Assembly: GCA_022360175.1 (NCBI GenBank)
Contig: JAKSDI010000216.1
Coordinates: forward strand, 1 to 64,000
Length of the DNA: 64,000 bases
Direction of reading: 5' to 3'
Source of the DNA: Chitinophagales bacterium
GTDB taxonomy: Bacteria; Bacteroidota; Bacteroidia; Chitinophagales; Saprospiraceae
Shown here: positions 52,956 through 62,930 of the stretch, in pieces
How positions within the stretch are numbered: the first letter of the stretch is position 1
How the letters are laid out: every line of letters begins with the position of its first letter
Program-made: the position numbers and the translations under genes
The notes under the pieces: model-generated
Database searches by the model: none
Seen by the model: the letters and a program-made list of their open reading frames with translations, nothing else
Told to the model about the DNA's origin: nothing

Positions 52956-54578
52956 CTATTTGTTCGTTTTATCCATTCGTTCTATTGTACCATTTGCAGC
53001 TATCTTTAATTCCTCCTCTTCATTTCGGACTATCAGATAGTGGTGAGTTGCTACATCTCCTCGTCTTACAGCAACAACTTCATCATACTCGCAGGGTAGA
53101 ATAATTTTCCCCTGACGATTCATTATCCCAAGTTTGTCTTTTTTTACAGTAATTAAGTGCCGGTTATTTTCATCATAATAGATACTGTCAAATGCTGCTT
53201 GATGAACAATTGAACCTGGTAAATTACCAATGGGTTGATTAAAGTTTATGATGCCTACTTTGTCTTCTTTGCGAAATGTATAGGTGTCAGTCCATAAGTA
53301 GAGAGAACCACAATCATCTAAAGGGAAATTATAGTAGAATTTAAATTTTTTGCCGTCAAACTCTCCTATATATTTCTGTTCTCCTCTGGTAGCTATTATA
53401 AGTTTATTGTCTATCTGCTTTAGTTGACTAAAGTGCAGCGAATCAACTAGTTTTCCATCTGGAAAGGCCAATACCCAGGAGTTGTCTTGTAAGACACCGT
53501 AGGTGTAGTTCAATCCATGAGGCCTTGGATTTACAAGACGAATCAACTGATCATATTTAACAGGAATAAGTTCATTTCCATCTTCTCCAATAACTCCCAT
53601 TTTACCTTTCATTTCCACAATGAAATCCTTGTTGGAGCGTCTATAGGAATCGTATTTGGCTGGAAAGATTAGTTGACCTTCTTTACTGTATACCCCATAT
53701 AGGCTATCTAACATCACAATATGATAGTCGAGGTAATCCTGAATATTATCATAGCGTGCAGGTACAATCCATCCAGAATCAATTGAGATTAAGCCGTACT
53801 TTCCATGCTTTTTGACCAGAATTTCATCGTCATGGTAGATGTTTCCATAGTGACTTATCTGCTCCAATTCTTCTATACCAAGTTCGTGGCCTTTTTCCGT
53901 AAATAGCTTGTAATAACTATTTTGATAAGCAGCGAAGCCTTTTTTTACCTTTTTCACCGACTCAAAAACTATGGGGATATCATCTCCTTCATTGGTGAAA
54001 AGTATACCGTATTTGTCATTTTTTTGGACTGCATAAGCACCGCTCGATAAAAAGGTAACATCATCGTAATTCAATGGTATCAACTCAGCTCCGGTAGTAT
54101 CTAAAACACCCCACAATTTATGCCGACGTACTTCAAACATGGATAAAGGTGAGCCGACTATTTCATGGTAGGTTTTCTCAGATACTGGTTTGCCAGAACT
54201 TCCGATGAGCACCCACTGTCCTACTGCCGGACTAGCCATTAAAAATGATTCACTGTAGTCTTCGGGCACTGCTTCAATGTGATTGAAAATGAAGCGAGTT
54301 GTAGGTTCTCCAGTTTTATCTATAACTGCCCATTTCCCATTTTTCTTTGCTTTTCCGAACTTACCGTTATAAGTCAAACAAAGAGAAATACTGCTGTATT
54401 TTGCAGCTGCGGTGACCTTATCCGATTCAGCGTTTTTAACACCATACTTTCCATTTTCTTTGAAAACATAGAATTGGGGTGTGCAATCTGTAATTGGTCT
54501 TCGAATTACTTGTCCGACTACTGCTGAAATACTAAAAAAGAAAAGCGTTAATAGGGGAATAGCTTTATTTATTTCCAT
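52956..54578 (-). CDS. WG-repeat protein
   Basis: 540 residues with a signal peptide (about 1-22). About ten to eleven WG repeats, each with a pattern such as GKYGVKNAESDKVTAAAKYS, GKWAVIDKTGEP, DKYGILFTNEGD, GKMGVIGEDGNELIPVKYDQ. Repeats of this type form beta-structures in exported proteins of Bacteroidota; function is unknown. Its start overlaps the end of the S9 peptidase gene by 10 nt. Confidence 0.92.
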   Translation of the reverse strand: MEINKAIPLLTLFFFSISAVVGQVIRRPITDCTPQFYVFKENGKYGVKNAESDKVTAAAKYSSISLCLTYNGKFGKAKKNGKWAVIDKTGEPTTRFIFNHIEAVPEDYSESFLMASPAVGQWVLIGSSGKPVSEKTYHEIVGSPLSMFEVRRHKLWGVLDTTGAELIPLNYDDVTFLSSGAYAVQKNDKYGILFTNEGDDIPIVFESVKKVKKGFAAYQNSYYKLFTEKGHELGIEELEQISHYGNIYHDDEILVKKHGKYGLISIDSGWIVPARYDNIQDYLDYHIVMLDSLYGVYSKEGQLIFPAKYDSYRRSNKDFIVEMKGKMGVIGEDGNELIPVKYDQLIRLVNPRPHGLNYTYGVLQDNSWVLAFPDGKLVDSLHFSQLKQIDNKLIIATRGEQKYIGEFDGKKFKFYYNFPLDDCGSLYLWTDTYTFRKEDKVGIINFNQPIGNLPGSIVHQAAFDSIYYDENNRHLITVKKDKLGIMNRQGKIILPCEYDEVVAVRRGDVATHHYLIVRNEEEELKIAANGTIERMDKTNK

Positions 54579-57421
54579 TTAGGTAAAGTCTTGTCTGTAT
54601 CATTTTTTCCTGACTTTTCTGGTATATAAGGAAGGTCTTCCTTCATCCAGTCCTTTACCTCCTCATCTTTTAAATAGTGGTCAAAGAATTCTTTTAACCT
54701 TTTCTGTATATCAATCCTGTTACCAGCTTTTCTCATTCCATGGCCTTCATCTCTGTATGAAAGAAAAACGACTGGTTTTTTCAGAAAACGTAAGATACTG
54801 TAGAAACCAAAAGAATGCTCCCACTGAACAATCTTATCATTTGTACCATGAAACAACAATAAAGGTGTGTTCATAGTATTGGCATTAAATACTGCGGATT
54901 CTGAAATATACATCTCAAGATTAGAAGTTGGATCTGCAGCAAGTCTTCCTTGGCCAGTCATATAGTAATCTTGCTCATTACTACCATCCCACACAATATC
55001 AATATTGAAACCCTGAACCAGATTACTAACCCCCGCCCCAGCAGCAATTGCAGCAAATTTATTTTCTTGTGTAGAGATATACATTCCGCAGTGCCCGCCA
55101 AAACTGAATCCTTCATATCCTATTCGTTGTTCGTCCACATATCCCAATTCAATTACTTTCTCAATTGCCGCATCAATACATTCATGCATATCAGAGTGTG
55201 GTGTACCTACATTAAAGTGAATATCAGGTTGAAGAAATAAATAGCCATCGGAGACATAAAGCATCTCTGGTACTGAAGAACCAGAAAGATAAGTATAGGG
55301 ATAGGTATACATTCTATGAGATAGCTTTTCGTACGAATAAACAATCATAGGTAGTTTCTGGCCTTTTTTGTAATCATCCGGAATACTTAGGATCGCTTGT
55401 AAAGGGACTCCATCATCGTTGGTATACTCAATTAGTATTCGCTTTCCCCATTTATACCTATCCTGTTGGGGATTGGTATGGGTTATTTTTTTTGAGTTTG
55501 AGAAATCGATTGTACTCAAATACGACTCAGGCGAGGTATGGTAATCACTCATTTTATAAATGATCGCATCAGATTTCTCACTTCTTATAATTGATAATCT
55601 GCGCCATGGATTTGAAAATGATACTGGCTTATAAATAAGCTCAGTTAGTTGATCGCCTTGTAGCTTATAGTACCCGGCATATTTTGTTTGGGTATTAAAG
55701 GCATGTAAAATATTTGGAGTAGAAAAATCAATGTATCGGTCCTCAATTTCTGGTTTATTAGTAAACCGTAAACTTTCGAAACGAAAACGGATGGAATCTT
55801 TAGCAGTAATAGAGCTGGTAAGGTTTTGTGCTGTTGAGTTGCCATTTAGTGGAAGCAGCCATATATCAAATTTATGGTTAACAATCACGGCATTTTGATC
55901 TTTGACCCAACCTACGAAACCGTAACTCGGTATGAAGCCATATTTGTCATATTCCTTGTGTACAAATGAGACGTCGAGCCCTTCGGAGATATTACGTTTA
56001 GATTCCTGATTAAAATCATAACACCAGAAATGCTCACCATCCCAAAGTATGGTGTTTGTACCATCTGGAGAAATGACTATGCCTGCATTATATTTTTTCT
56101 CTATTAGTTTTTTATCTCCGGTTCTAAGGTTGATTCTATAAAGGTCATTCATTTCAACATCCCAGTCAGAAAGGTATTCACGATTATCGGTTCCAATTGC
56201 CCAATTATCCGTTCCTTTACTCAGAAAAAGCTTTTGTATTTCTTCACCAGTCAATTGTATCAATGAATTTGATTCACGGAAGAATACCGCATCAAAGACT
56301 TCATTCTTATTTTTTTCATGTTCAATTATTCGTTCAGAAAGTAATTTTTTGTCATTCCAATGCCATATTTGAACGGTTGATTCTTCCTCACTACTATTTT
56401 CTACAATCTCCTTTTCTTCCTCAAGTTGATCGTATTTTTTAATTTTAATAAACAATCTTTCACCATCGTTACTCCAGTTAATTTCATTTGAGTAATTCTC
56501 AAATTTTATAGCCGGTCCCATATTTTCTGAGAGGCCTTCTATCTCTTTTACCGGATACTCCATTGATTCACTCGCTTCCGACTCAATTCCACTAATCACA
56601 ACTATTTGCATATTAGCATAATCGATCTTTTCTTCTACTTTGTTATACTTGTATGCCGCTATACCATCTTTACTGACGTTCCAGGACAAGTTTGAATAAA
56701 TGAAATGATCTGTCTGAAGAGCCTTGGTGGTCATTTGGGCTGGATGATAAATGTAGATTCCATTTCCTCGTTTATCTTCCGACGCAATTGTGTATGCAAT
56801 ATATTCTGATTTCTTGTCTATTAAATACTCTCCGATGTTACCTATATAATGTTCTCTTCGATGATCAAGATCGTATATTAAAAGGCTTTTATCATCTGTT
56901 GTGATAAAGTAATTTTTATCTTCTAAAAAGCTATACTTTGCATTTGACTCATACCTGATTGTAAAATTGGTTTCAAGGTGCTTCAGCTCAATAGTATTCT
57001 TTTCATTTTTATCCTTTTCGCCTTTACTATCTTCATTGTTGTCAAATTCAGGTTCTATTTGATAAGCAATCCAGTCTGATGCCGATGAAAATAGGGGTTT
57101 GCTGCCATTTGGAATCCTATACTTTATTCCATCTTTAGAATTGCAGATATAGAGCACATCCGTCTGGTTATCATCTCCAAAATACTCCTTTACCTTTTGC
57201 TCAGTTAAATTTTCTTTTAATGTATCCTTTTTACCTTTTGGTTCATCGTATAAACTATAGAGCGTAGTGTACCACTCACCATTATCTGATAAAGTGGTAG
57301 AATGCTCCCTCCACTCCTTGATGTCTTCAAATGAAAGCGATTCTTTTTTACTTTGAGCAGCAAGCTGATTATTTACAAATAATGTTAATACAATAACATT
57401 TAGAAGTATGTATGCCTTCAT
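54569..57421 (-). CDS. S9-family peptidase, secreted
   Basis: 950 residues. Signal peptide about 1-22 (LAAQ). Beta-propeller part about 30-640, then the alpha/beta-hydrolase domain. Catalytic triad seen: GFSFGG with Ser773, Asp862 in GTNDK, His894 in DEGHGM. This is the dipeptidyl-aminopeptidase/acylaminoacyl-peptidase branch, with an unusually large propeller (family proteins are often 650-850 residues). It should hydrolyse peptides in the periplasm. First gene of the operon with WG-repeat and YiiX genes. Confidence 0.93.
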   Translation of the reverse strand: MKAYILLNVIVLTLFVNNQLAAQSKKESLSFEDIKEWREHSTTLSDNGEWYTTLYSLYDEPKGKKDTLKENLTEQKVKEYFGDDNQTDVLYICNSKDGIKYRIPNGSKPLFSSASDWIAYQIEPEFDNNEDSKGEKDKNEKNTIELKHLETNFTIRYESNAKYSFLEDKNYFITTDDKSLLIYDLDHRREHYIGNIGEYLIDKKSEYIAYTIASEDKRGNGIYIYHPAQMTTKALQTDHFIYSNLSWNVSKDGIAAYKYNKVEEKIDYANMQIVVISGIESEASESMEYPVKEIEGLSENMGPAIKFENYSNEINWSNDGERLFIKIKKYDQLEEEKEIVENSSEEESTVQIWHWNDKKLLSERIIEHEKNKNEVFDAVFFRESNSLIQLTGEEIQKLFLSKGTDNWAIGTDNREYLSDWDVEMNDLYRINLRTGDKKLIEKKYNAGIVISPDGTNTILWDGEHFWCYDFNQESKRNISEGLDVSFVHKEYDKYGFIPSYGFVGWVKDQNAVIVNHKFDIWLLPLNGNSTAQNLTSSITAKDSIRFRFESLRFTNKPEIEDRYIDFSTPNILHAFNTQTKYAGYYKLQGDQLTELIYKPVSFSNPWRRLSIIRSEKSDAIIYKMSDYHTSPESYLSTIDFSNSKKITHTNPQQDRYKWGKRILIEYTNDDGVPLQAILSIPDDYKKGQKLPMIVYSYEKLSHRMYTYPYTYLSGSSVPEMLYVSDGYLFLQPDIHFNVGTPHSDMHECIDAAIEKVIELGYVDEQRIGYEGFSFGGHCGMYISTQENKFAAIAAGAGVSNLVQGFNIDIVWDGSNEQDYYMTGQGRLAADPTSNLEMYISESAVFNANTMNTPLLLFHGTNDKIVQWEHSFGFYSILRFLKKPVVFLSYRDEGHGMRKAGNRIDIQKRLKEFFDHYLKDEEVKDWMKEDLPYIPEKSGKNDTDKTLPKWK

Positions 57422-57575
57422 AAAACTTAGTTTGACTTTGTTCGATTTTTTCTATTTTAAATTTGAGCCAATGGTAAATTATATGCCAAGCATGACCGCA
57501 AGGAATATTGTTAAAGTTTCGATGTGAAGTTAAGGAATACGATTATTTCTGTACGATTGTAGATATGTTATTTTC

Positions 57576-57947
57576 TCAAGTCTTTTCCTGACGTAAAATT
57601 TTCTCCATTTTTCGGTCTCGTGCTAATTCATCAATTAACTTATCCAGGTATCTTGCGTGTCTGGTCAGTTCAAAGTCTATTTTTTCAATTCGATAACCAC
57701 AGATTACTCCTGTAATAAGGTGAGCATTTGGATGTAATGTTGCTTTTTGAAAGAATGTTTCAAATGTTGCATTCTCTTCGATAAACTCTTTTAATTGATC
57801 TTCATTAAATCCAGTGAGCCACTCTATTACCTGGTGCAGTTCTTCTTTTGTCCTGCCTTTTTTCTCCACTTTTGTTATGTAGTGAGGGTAAACGGAGGCA
57901 AATGTCATTTTGGCTATTCGTTCATTATGTTCAGCTGTAACTTTCAT
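57576..57947 (-). CDS. DUF2200 family protein
   Basis: 123 residues, no signal peptide. DUF2200 pattern: IAKMTFASVYPHYITKVEKK, KEELHQVIEWLTGF, and ITGVICGYRIEKI with the late RYLDKLIDELARDR helix. Cytosolic, small, function unknown in the family. Isolated gene. Confidence 0.9.
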   Translation of the reverse strand: MKVTAEHNERIAKMTFASVYPHYITKVEKKGRTKEELHQVIEWLTGFNEDQLKEFIEENATFETFFQKATLHPNAHLITGVICGYRIEKIDFELTRHARYLDKLIDELARDRKMEKILRQEKT

Positions 57948-58030
57948 TTTTATAAGTTTTTCATTTTGAATTAATTGGTGCTTAGGCCCAATGTGTGTGG
58001 CATGAAAACGTACGCATTATTTCTATTATT

Positions 58031-58873
58031 CTACTTCTCACATTTTGTGAAAATTACATTATTCCCATTCCACATATCGCCTTCAGGCAAGATATCTTCT
58101 CGGAATTCAATGTTTCTGAAGTTCTGTTGTTTCAATATATCGGTTATATCTTGTTGAGAGAAGAAATGTGTCCAAAAACGGTAAATCTTAATATCCTCGC
58201 TATGATCAATGATTGAATGTTGAAATAGAATAACTTTCTCTTTATCATATAGGAACGACTCTGATAAAACCAAATATGGTGTATCTCTCCAAAACCCAAC
58301 TTTACTGGCTTCCCAGCTTTTAGGTGATATTTTTTCATTCAATCCTTTATCTTTCAAAACGTCAAAAATGAAAATTCCACCTTTCTTTAATGCACTATAG
58401 ATTTTGACTAAAAGCGCTTCTCTTTCCGTTGGTAGTAATGCTCCCAAGTCGGCGTAAATAAGAATAATCAAGTCATATTTTTCTTTTCCAAGATCAATGT
58501 CTAAATAGCTTCCCATTTGATAATCAATGTTCAATCCTTTTTCTTCCGCTGATTTGGTTGCATAATCAATCGAGTTTTTGGAAATATCAATGCCTGTAAC
58601 CTTATGTCCGTTTCTGGCAAAAATTTCCGTGTACAAGCCTGGGCCACAACCCAAATCTAAAATGTTTATTTTTTCAAAGGAAAGTTGAGTTGCTAATATC
58701 CATTCAACGGTCTTTTCAATCGTTGACTTTTTTCGACTCGCCAGGTCCGTATCTGGGTTTAAATGAATTTGAAGTAATTGCTTTGAAATATGTTCGTCTG
58801 TCCACATAAAGGATGTGCCCTTTTCATAAAGCTTAGGTTTTTCTGATAATGAAATGATCTTATCTATTTTCAT
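58031..58873 (-). CDS. SAM-dependent methyltransferase, class I
   Basis: 280 residues. SAM-binding motif I ILDLGCGPGLYTE (71-83), motif II GHKVTGIDISKNSI, and YDLIILIYADLGALLP as motif IV. About 40 N-terminal residues (WTDEHISKQLLQIHL) recall a family of small-molecule methyltransferases found near regulatory genes. Substrate unknown. Diverges from the short XRE gene at 59030. Confidence 0.9.
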   Translation of the reverse strand: MKIDKIISLSEKPKLYEKGTSFMWTDEHISKQLLQIHLNPDTDLASRKKSTIEKTVEWILATQLSFEKINILDLGCGPGLYTEIFARNGHKVTGIDISKNSIDYATKSAEEKGLNIDYQMGSYLDIDLGKEKYDLIILIYADLGALLPTEREALLVKIYSALKKGGIFIFDVLKDKGLNEKISPKSWEASKVGFWRDTPYLVLSESFLYDKEKVILFQHSIIDHSEDIKIYRFWTHFFSQQDITDILKQQNFRNIEFREDILPEGDMWNGNNVIFTKCEK

Positions 58874-59029
58874 TTTTTATCCCTTTAATTGGTGCTTTCT
58901 TGAGTAGATAAAAATAACAATGAAATTGATCGTTTGCAAGAAGATTTGATAGGACCTGATAAATAGACAATTCAGGAACGTGAAGAGATGTTGTGCGAAA
59001 TTGTAATGCTTTTAGGTGGCATGTATTTT

Positions 59030-59227
59030 ATGACAAAAGATGAATTGAAAATTGCAATTGACAAGCGAATTATTGAACTTCGATCTAAAGAAGGATGGAG
59101 CCAATCTGATCTAGCCCACGCCTGTGAAAAAAATCGTCAGGCAATTGAAAAGATAGAAAACGGCAAAGTCAATCCTACCATTTATTCTTTATACGAAATT
59201 TCAAAAGCCTTGTTAATACTAAAATGA
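59030..59227 (+). CDS. Short XRE-type helix-turn-helix protein, probably truncated
   Basis: 65 residues from the ATG at 59030. XRE/Cro helix-turn-helix (RIIELRSKEGWSQSDLAHAC then KNRQAIEKIENGKVNPTIYS). Bacteroidota relatives continue after the last helix with about ten residues (a LSELL-type end); here the protein stops at ALLILK, seven bases before the multi-hairpin repeat at 59234. So the 3' end was likely lost when that element arrived. May still bind DNA. Confidence 0.75.
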   Translation: MTKDELKIAIDKRIIELRSKEGWSQSDLAHACEKNRQAIEKIENGKVNPTIYSLYEISKALLILK

Positions 59228-59233
59228 GGTGGG

Positions 59234-59350
59234 AGACTTCGGAGGAAGTCGCATATTCTGTTATTTGTGCGACTTCCTCCGAAGTCGAAAGCTTTAGCTT
59301 TTTTACCTGGGTAAAAAAGATGTGATTTCTCCGAAATCATTACTCTGACA
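59234..59350. repeat. Multi-hairpin repeat, copy 2 (inverted relative to copy 1)
   Basis: Reverse complement of 29424-29537 with few changes. 17-bp perfect stem (59234-59250 with 59269-59285), 18-nt loop differing from copy 1 by one base, GATTTC-TCC-GAAATC (59323-59337), and a T/A stem with GGTAAAAAA in place of GCAAAAAA. The long stem has GAGGAAG/CTTCCTC where copy 1 has GATGAAG/CTTCATC. Confidence 0.85.
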
Positions 59351-59401
59351 ACACTCACTTTACAAAGTACTAGATAATATCAAATTCTGGTATGCTACTA
59401 G

Positions 59402-61636
59402 CTAGTCTTTTACTTTTGTTCCGGCTCTTCCCGCAAGATCCAATAGAAAAGCATATTCCAACGCAACCTCATGATACATTTCGAACCTACCTGATTTTCC
59501 TCCATGGCCAGCGCTCATTTCTGTGTGGAGAAGAAGTGGGTTATTGTCTGTTTTAAGCGCCCTCAATTTAGCAACCCATTTTGCTGGTTCCCAGTATTGC
59601 ACTTGACTGTCGTGGTAACCTGTTGTTACTAAAATTGCAGGGTAATCTTGTGCCGTAACATTATCATATGGGGAGTATGATTTTATATAATCATAATACT
59701 CTTTATCTTTTGGATTTCCCCATTCACTAAACTCTCCGGTTGTTAGTGGAATTGATTCATCAAGCATGGTTGATACAACATCTACAAAGGGTACTGATGC
59801 AATAGCACCTTTCCATAGATCAGGAGCCATATTTACCACTGCACCAACTAATAAGCCTCCGGCACTTCCCCCCATACAAAACATCTTGTCGGATGAGCTG
59901 TAGTTTTTATCAACAAGGTATTGTCCAACATCAATAAAATCTGTAAATGTATTTTTCTTATTAAGTAATTTTCCATCTTCGTACCAGTGGCGTCCTTTTT
60001 CTTGTCCGCCTCTTACATGTGCTATTGCAAATGCAACCCCTCTGTCAAGTAATGATAGGCGTGTAGAACTAAAATACGGATCCATACTACTGCCATAAGA
60101 ACCATATGCATATAGCAGCAGTGGAGAATTTCCATCTTTTTTATACCCTTTTTTATAGACCAAACTCACAGGTACTTCCTCACCATCTCTTGCTTTGACC
60201 ATAATTCTCTCAGATTGATATAGCGAGGGGTCAAATTCTCCGACAACCTCTACCTGCTTCTTGAGCTCCATACTTTTATTAGCCATATCATAATCGAATG
60301 TAGAAGAAGGTGTAGTAAGTGAGGTGTAAGACAATCTAACTTTATCAGTGTCAAACTCTGGATTGACAGAAGTATAAGCTGTATAGACATCTTCTCCAAA
60401 GTCGATATAATATCCATTGTCTATATTATCCCATGGTATCACTTTCACTTTTGTCAATCCATCATATCTTTCATTAACCACCATATAATTTTTAAAAATC
60501 TCCAAACCTTCTACCAGGACGTTTTCTCTATATGGGATGAAATCTTTCCAATTTTCCTTGCTTGTATTGTTTTCATCAGTCACCATAACTTTGAAGTTCT
60601 TAGCTCCATCTGTATTGGTCACGATATACCATTTACCATCATAGTGTGATGCATTATACTCATGGTCTTTTTCTCTTTCCTGGAGTACTTTAAATTCGCC
60701 CTGGAGGTCGTCTGCAGAAAGGTATCTGAATTCACTTGATGAAGTGGCAAAGGACCCTATTGTGATATACTTGTTTGATTTAGTTTTCCATACATAACAG
60801 GAAAAAGTTTCATCAGCTTCATGATATACTTCAACATCCTGGGTACTTGGTGTCCCTAATTCGTGTTTAAATATTTTATATGCCCTGAGGGCTTTATCTT
60901 TTCTGGTATAAAAAACGGTCTTATTATCGTTAGCCCATGTAACCCCGCCTGTAGTATTTATAATTTCATCAGGAAGATATTCTCCCGTCTCCAGGTTCAA
61001 AAATCTAATTTTATATAGTCTTCTTGATAAAGTATCTTCACTAAACGCAAGGATTTTATTATTTTCTGAAACCTTTAAGCCTGCTACATTATAGTACTCA
61101 TAATTTTTAGCTAGCTTATTAACGTCTAATATTATCTCCTCTTTAGCGTCAAGTGATCCTTTTTTACGACAATAGATAGGGTATTCTCCACCTTCTTCAT
61201 ATCTGGTTATATAGTAGTATTTGTTCTTTAAGTATGGAACAGACATATCCGTCTGTTTGATCCTATTTGTAATTTCATTGAATAATAGACTCTGCAAAGA
61301 ATCTATGTGCTCGGTCATCTGATCAGTGTAAGCGTTTTCAGCCTTGAGATAATCTAATACTTCCTGAGTTTGTGCATCAGGTGTTTCAGCATTTTTCTGA
61401 TCATCAGAAAGCCTCATCCAAAAATAATTGTCAACTCTCTTGTCGCCATGAGTAATTAATTCCTTTGGTTTTTTAGCTGCAACAGGAAATTGTATATCTG
61501 ATTTGTCCTCGATAGTTGAGCTAGTAACTGATTGGTTATCAGTACAAGAAATGAGGTATATGCAGCAATAAATTAATGCAAAAAGTGAAGTGATTCTTTT
61601 AAAGCCAGCTTCTTGATCTAAATATTTTAAAAACAT
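59402..61636 (-). CDS. Prolyl oligopeptidase (S9A, protease II-like) lipoprotein
   Basis: 744 residues from the ATG at 61636; the longer frame starts at TTG. Signal peptide with lipobox YLISC. N-terminal RVDNYFWMRL matches the start of protease II; seven-bladed propeller, then the hydrolase domain with GGSAGG (Ser591), Asp676 in GYHDSQV and His711 in SAGHGG. Cleaves after Pro or basic residues in short peptides. Envelope-attached. Monocistronic. Confidence 0.95.
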   Translation of the reverse strand: MFLKYLDQEAGFKRITSLFALIYCCIYLISCTDNQSVTSSTIEDKSDIQFPVAAKKPKELITHGDKRVDNYFWMRLSDDQKNAETPDAQTQEVLDYLKAENAYTDQMTEHIDSLQSLLFNEITNRIKQTDMSVPYLKNKYYYITRYEEGGEYPIYCRKKGSLDAKEEIILDVNKLAKNYEYYNVAGLKVSENNKILAFSEDTLSRRLYKIRFLNLETGEYLPDEIINTTGGVTWANDNKTVFYTRKDKALRAYKIFKHELGTPSTQDVEVYHEADETFSCYVWKTKSNKYITIGSFATSSSEFRYLSADDLQGEFKVLQEREKDHEYNASHYDGKWYIVTNTDGAKNFKVMVTDENNTSKENWKDFIPYRENVLVEGLEIFKNYMVVNERYDGLTKVKVIPWDNIDNGYYIDFGEDVYTAYTSVNPEFDTDKVRLSYTSLTTPSSTFDYDMANKSMELKKQVEVVGEFDPSLYQSERIMVKARDGEEVPVSLVYKKGYKKDGNSPLLLYAYGSYGSSMDPYFSSTRLSLLDRGVAFAIAHVRGGQEKGRHWYEDGKLLNKKNTFTDFIDVGQYLVDKNYSSSDKMFCMGGSAGGLLVGAVVNMAPDLWKGAIASVPFVDVVSTMLDESIPLTTGEFSEWGNPKDKEYYDYIKSYSPYDNVTAQDYPAILVTTGYHDSQVQYWEPAKWVAKLRALKTDNNPLLLHTEMSAGHGGKSGRFEMYHEVALEYAFLLDLAGRAGTKVKD

Positions 61637-61679
61637 ATCGTGTGATTTTCCAAACAATATCGCTAATATACCACCTTTA

Positions 61680-61893
61680 AGTAAATGCAGTCAGGTTGCA
61701 TTTGTATTGATCTGAGGTTTGTCAAAAATTGGCGAAAATGTATTTTGGAAATTGGCTTACCTCGTCTTGATAGCTATCGGGGCATCTTAACTATCATAAA
61801 AATTGCTCGACCAAAAAAGCAATTTAAATCGGAGATATAGCCTATGCTTCCTTGGGGGAGCTGCCCGCAGGGCTGAGGGGGATTTTTTATAAG
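61680..61893. repeat. Dispersed repeat fragments in a 600-bp gene-free gap
   Basis: The gap 61637-62237 holds a piece related to element C (GCTCGACCAAAAAAGCAA at 61805-61822, identical to 26814-26831) and the G-rich repeat (61854-61893, as at 39309-39348). Further right, a minus-strand frame of about 36 codons ending at 62017 (NRLTKGKALEAIGLILRELD) could be a gene remnant, but no start is seen. Confidence 0.5.
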
Positions 61894-62164
61894 TTTAAAT
61901 CTTAGTTCTTCAGCGTAGGTTTTATTTATATGTTATTTTCAGGCAAGTCGGGTTTTCGGACATTAGAATTATTCTCTAATAAAATACTATGAGAAAAACT
62001 TGAAACACTTCTCCTATTAATCCAATTCCCGCAATATTAAACCTATAGCTTCTAATGCTTTCCCCTTTGTTAATCTATTTAAAAATTCAAACACATAGTG
62101 AATTGAATAAGCTGTCTGTACATATAAATTCTAAATAGCGCAATGAGGATCATTAAAACAGAAC

Positions 62165-62216
62165 CAGCAGCAATAAATTCATGTAATAAAGACAATTACA
62201 AGAACTATTGCTGCTG
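62165..62216 (-). terminator. Likely terminator of the 62238-62906 gene
   Basis: Perfect 11-bp stem CAGCAGCAATA (62165-62175) / TATTGCTGCTG (62206-62216) with a 30-nt loop, starting 21 nt after the minus-strand stop. Followed on the minus strand by a T-rich tail (GGTTCTGTTTT). Confidence 0.55.
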
Positions 62217-62237
62217 TTAAAAATTTTATTCTATATC

Positions 62238-62906
62238 CTAGAATCTTTTATTAGCACCCAATTGTGCATAAAAAGGAAGCAGGGGATTTTGATGATCTTT
62301 CTCCGCATCTACCAGGCCTAAACGGAATGTGATGTCCCAGCTTTCACCAAAAGTTTTACTGCCACTTATACCATAAAACCAGCTGCCACTTGTACCTTCA
62401 TACCACCCATCTTTCACATCATCATATATGACTTCTCTCATCATATCTGAATGTTTTAGCTGAGTTGCTATAGATTTGTCAAAACCAATTTCAGTAGCTA
62501 TATGCCAGCTTGTTGTATAATATCCTAATATGGCTGAGAACTCTGATCCAAAACTAATCATACGAATAAGGCTTGTCTGATGCCTTTTAAAATTAGCCAT
62601 CACTTTAGCAGAAAAAGCAAAACCCTTAATGTCAAATACTTCAATTTGACCGCCATACCTTACTTTAAAGTCATCCATTAAGTTTTTTCCGGAAGGAAAG
62701 GAAAAATCGCCGCCTACCAGAATAGGCATAAATGTATTGAGTGATCTGAGATATCCCAGTTGAGCGGTGAATCCAAAATCATATCCCAGCTGTAGACTGG
62801 CTATATTCCTCTGATTCTCATCGATTGATTTCAAATTTATGTTTTGTGCTTTGAGTCCTGCAATAGCTGCTATCATGAGTCCTAGACTCAGGATTGTTCT
62901 TTTCAT
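62238..62906 (-). CDS. Predicted outer-membrane beta-barrel protein
   Basis: 222 residues, signal peptide about 1-20 (LKAQ). Many short amphipathic strands separated by turns, with aromatic belts (YYTTSWHIATEIGF) and a final strand ending YAQLGANKRF. Looks like a small beta-barrel. No family recognised. Downstream of the hydrolase gene on the same strand, 24 nt apart, so they probably form an operon. Confidence 0.75.
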   Translation of the reverse strand: MKRTILSLGLMIAAIAGLKAQNINLKSIDENQRNIASLQLGYDFGFTAQLGYLRSLNTFMPILVGGDFSFPSGKNLMDDFKVRYGGQIEVFDIKGFAFSAKVMANFKRHQTSLIRMISFGSEFSAILGYYTTSWHIATEIGFDKSIATQLKHSDMMREVIYDDVKDGWYEGTSGSWFYGISGSKTFGESWDITFRLGLVDAEKDHQNPLLPFYAQLGANKRF

Positions 62907-62930
62907 GGTTTCTATAGTTGTGATAAGTAA

